Positions 1 through 64,000 of a DNA stretch of 64,000 nt are shown piece by piece. The position numbers and the translations under genes were made by a program. The stretch's first letter is position 1. The number at the start of each line of letters is the position of its first letter. The stretch covers positions 47,655,792 through 47,719,791 of the forward strand of contig CM031600.1 of assembly GCA_018398815.1 (NCBI GenBank), written 5' to 3'. This DNA is from Conus ventricosus (lineage: Eukaryota; Mollusca; Gastropoda; Neogastropoda; Conidae). The notes below the pieces were generated by a model, which worked only from the letters and a program-made list of their open reading frames with translations, did no database searches and was not told where the DNA came from.

Positions 1-63575
<63,575 letters not shown>

Positions 63576-64000
63576 AACTGGGAATTTTCTGTTTCTTATA
63601 TGGTAATGGATTCAGATCATCACTTGTAAGGTCGTAGGGCACCCAGACTCACTGTGGCGCAGAATCTTATAATATATTCTCTGAAACAAAAAATGGACAT
63701 TTGTGACAACAATCCATTTGTTACAGACATGATGGTTGAATAAGTATGTGTCAAAGTGCCTTTCAGATTAATCTGACAGCTGAAACCATTAATTTGATAA
63801 TTTAAATCTATACTATTACCTACTGTACAGTCCAATCAGGCTAGGAATCCAAGATATTTCTTAGTTAAGTTAGTAGGAAAGTAATGTTGCTTATAGCCAG
63901 CCGACCGCAAAGGCCACATCAGGCTGAGTTAAGTTAGTTGTCCTGGGGACAACTTAAAGGAAAAAAAGTCTACCTATAACCCAAAGTGTCTATGTGCCCT
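63576..64000. other. Region upstream of the MCPH1 start codon
   Basis: This must contain at least part of the 5' untranslated region or a 5' intron. I see no clear TATA box or CpG-rich promoter. Confidence 0.4.

Overview
The window is animal nuclear DNA: AT-leaning, with long introns, spliced exons, long (GA)n/(CA)n microsatellites and many transposons. The mix of tRNA-derived SINEs, piggyBac, hAT-like and BED-finger elements, a Polinton and long dinucleotide runs suggests a marine lophotrochozoan, probably a mollusc. That assignment is inference. The framework is one host gene on the minus strand, microcephalin (MCPH1), running from its start codon at 63575 to beyond the left edge. I can place eleven coding exons: E1 63497-63575, E2 60534-60738, E3 60028-60118, E4 58992-59173, E5 57178-57271, E6 45664-45747, E7 41720-41821, E8 33086-34443, E9 32029-32191, E10 1332-1409 and E11 1-128. 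They encode an N-terminal BRCT domain, a long Ser/Lys-rich middle and the start of the C-terminal BRCT pair. Most splice sites are good and most junction phases agree.

The roughly 30.6 kb intron between E10 and E9 holds a nest of mobile DNA. The outer layer is a 54-bp satellite (1437-1647 and 29834-30645). A small DNA transposon with 13-bp inverted ends and a BED-type zinc-finger remnant sits inside one satellite monomer, with a 6-bp target duplication CAGGCA. Inside that transposon, in a (GA)n tract, sits a Polinton/Maverick-type element (adintovirus-like). It runs from 2368 to about 17372, and its missing right terminus is found at about 26305-26715. It encodes an A32-type packaging ATPase, candidate capsid proteins, a protein-primed family-B DNA polymerase, a retroviral-type integrase, a coiled-coil protein and several small membrane proteins.

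The stretch about 17425-29735 is best read as an assembly artefact rather than biology. It repeats 8.42-17.0 kb and then 29.735-32.27 kb in the same orientation, full of 1-2 base insertions and deletions, and even repeats MCPH1 exon 9 with frameshifts. It looks like an uncorrected long read spanning a gap, with its overlaps to both flanking contigs left untrimmed. The only unique DNA in it is about 26.0-27.24 kb: the Polinton right end and the rest of the small transposon.

The remaining introns carry further mobile-element debris. There is a DDE-like transposase gene with an OTU-like segment (39.6-41.0 kb), two piggyBac-like remnants (37.2-37.8 and 46.07-47.56 kb), and a spliced hAT-like transposase joined to an OTU cysteine-protease domain (48.31-53.02 kb). 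There is also a separate OTU gene (55.84-56.72 kb), tRNA-derived SINEs (37.8, 41.2 and 53.4 kb), a non-LTR retrotransposon 3' end (61.2-62.17 kb) and many microsatellites.
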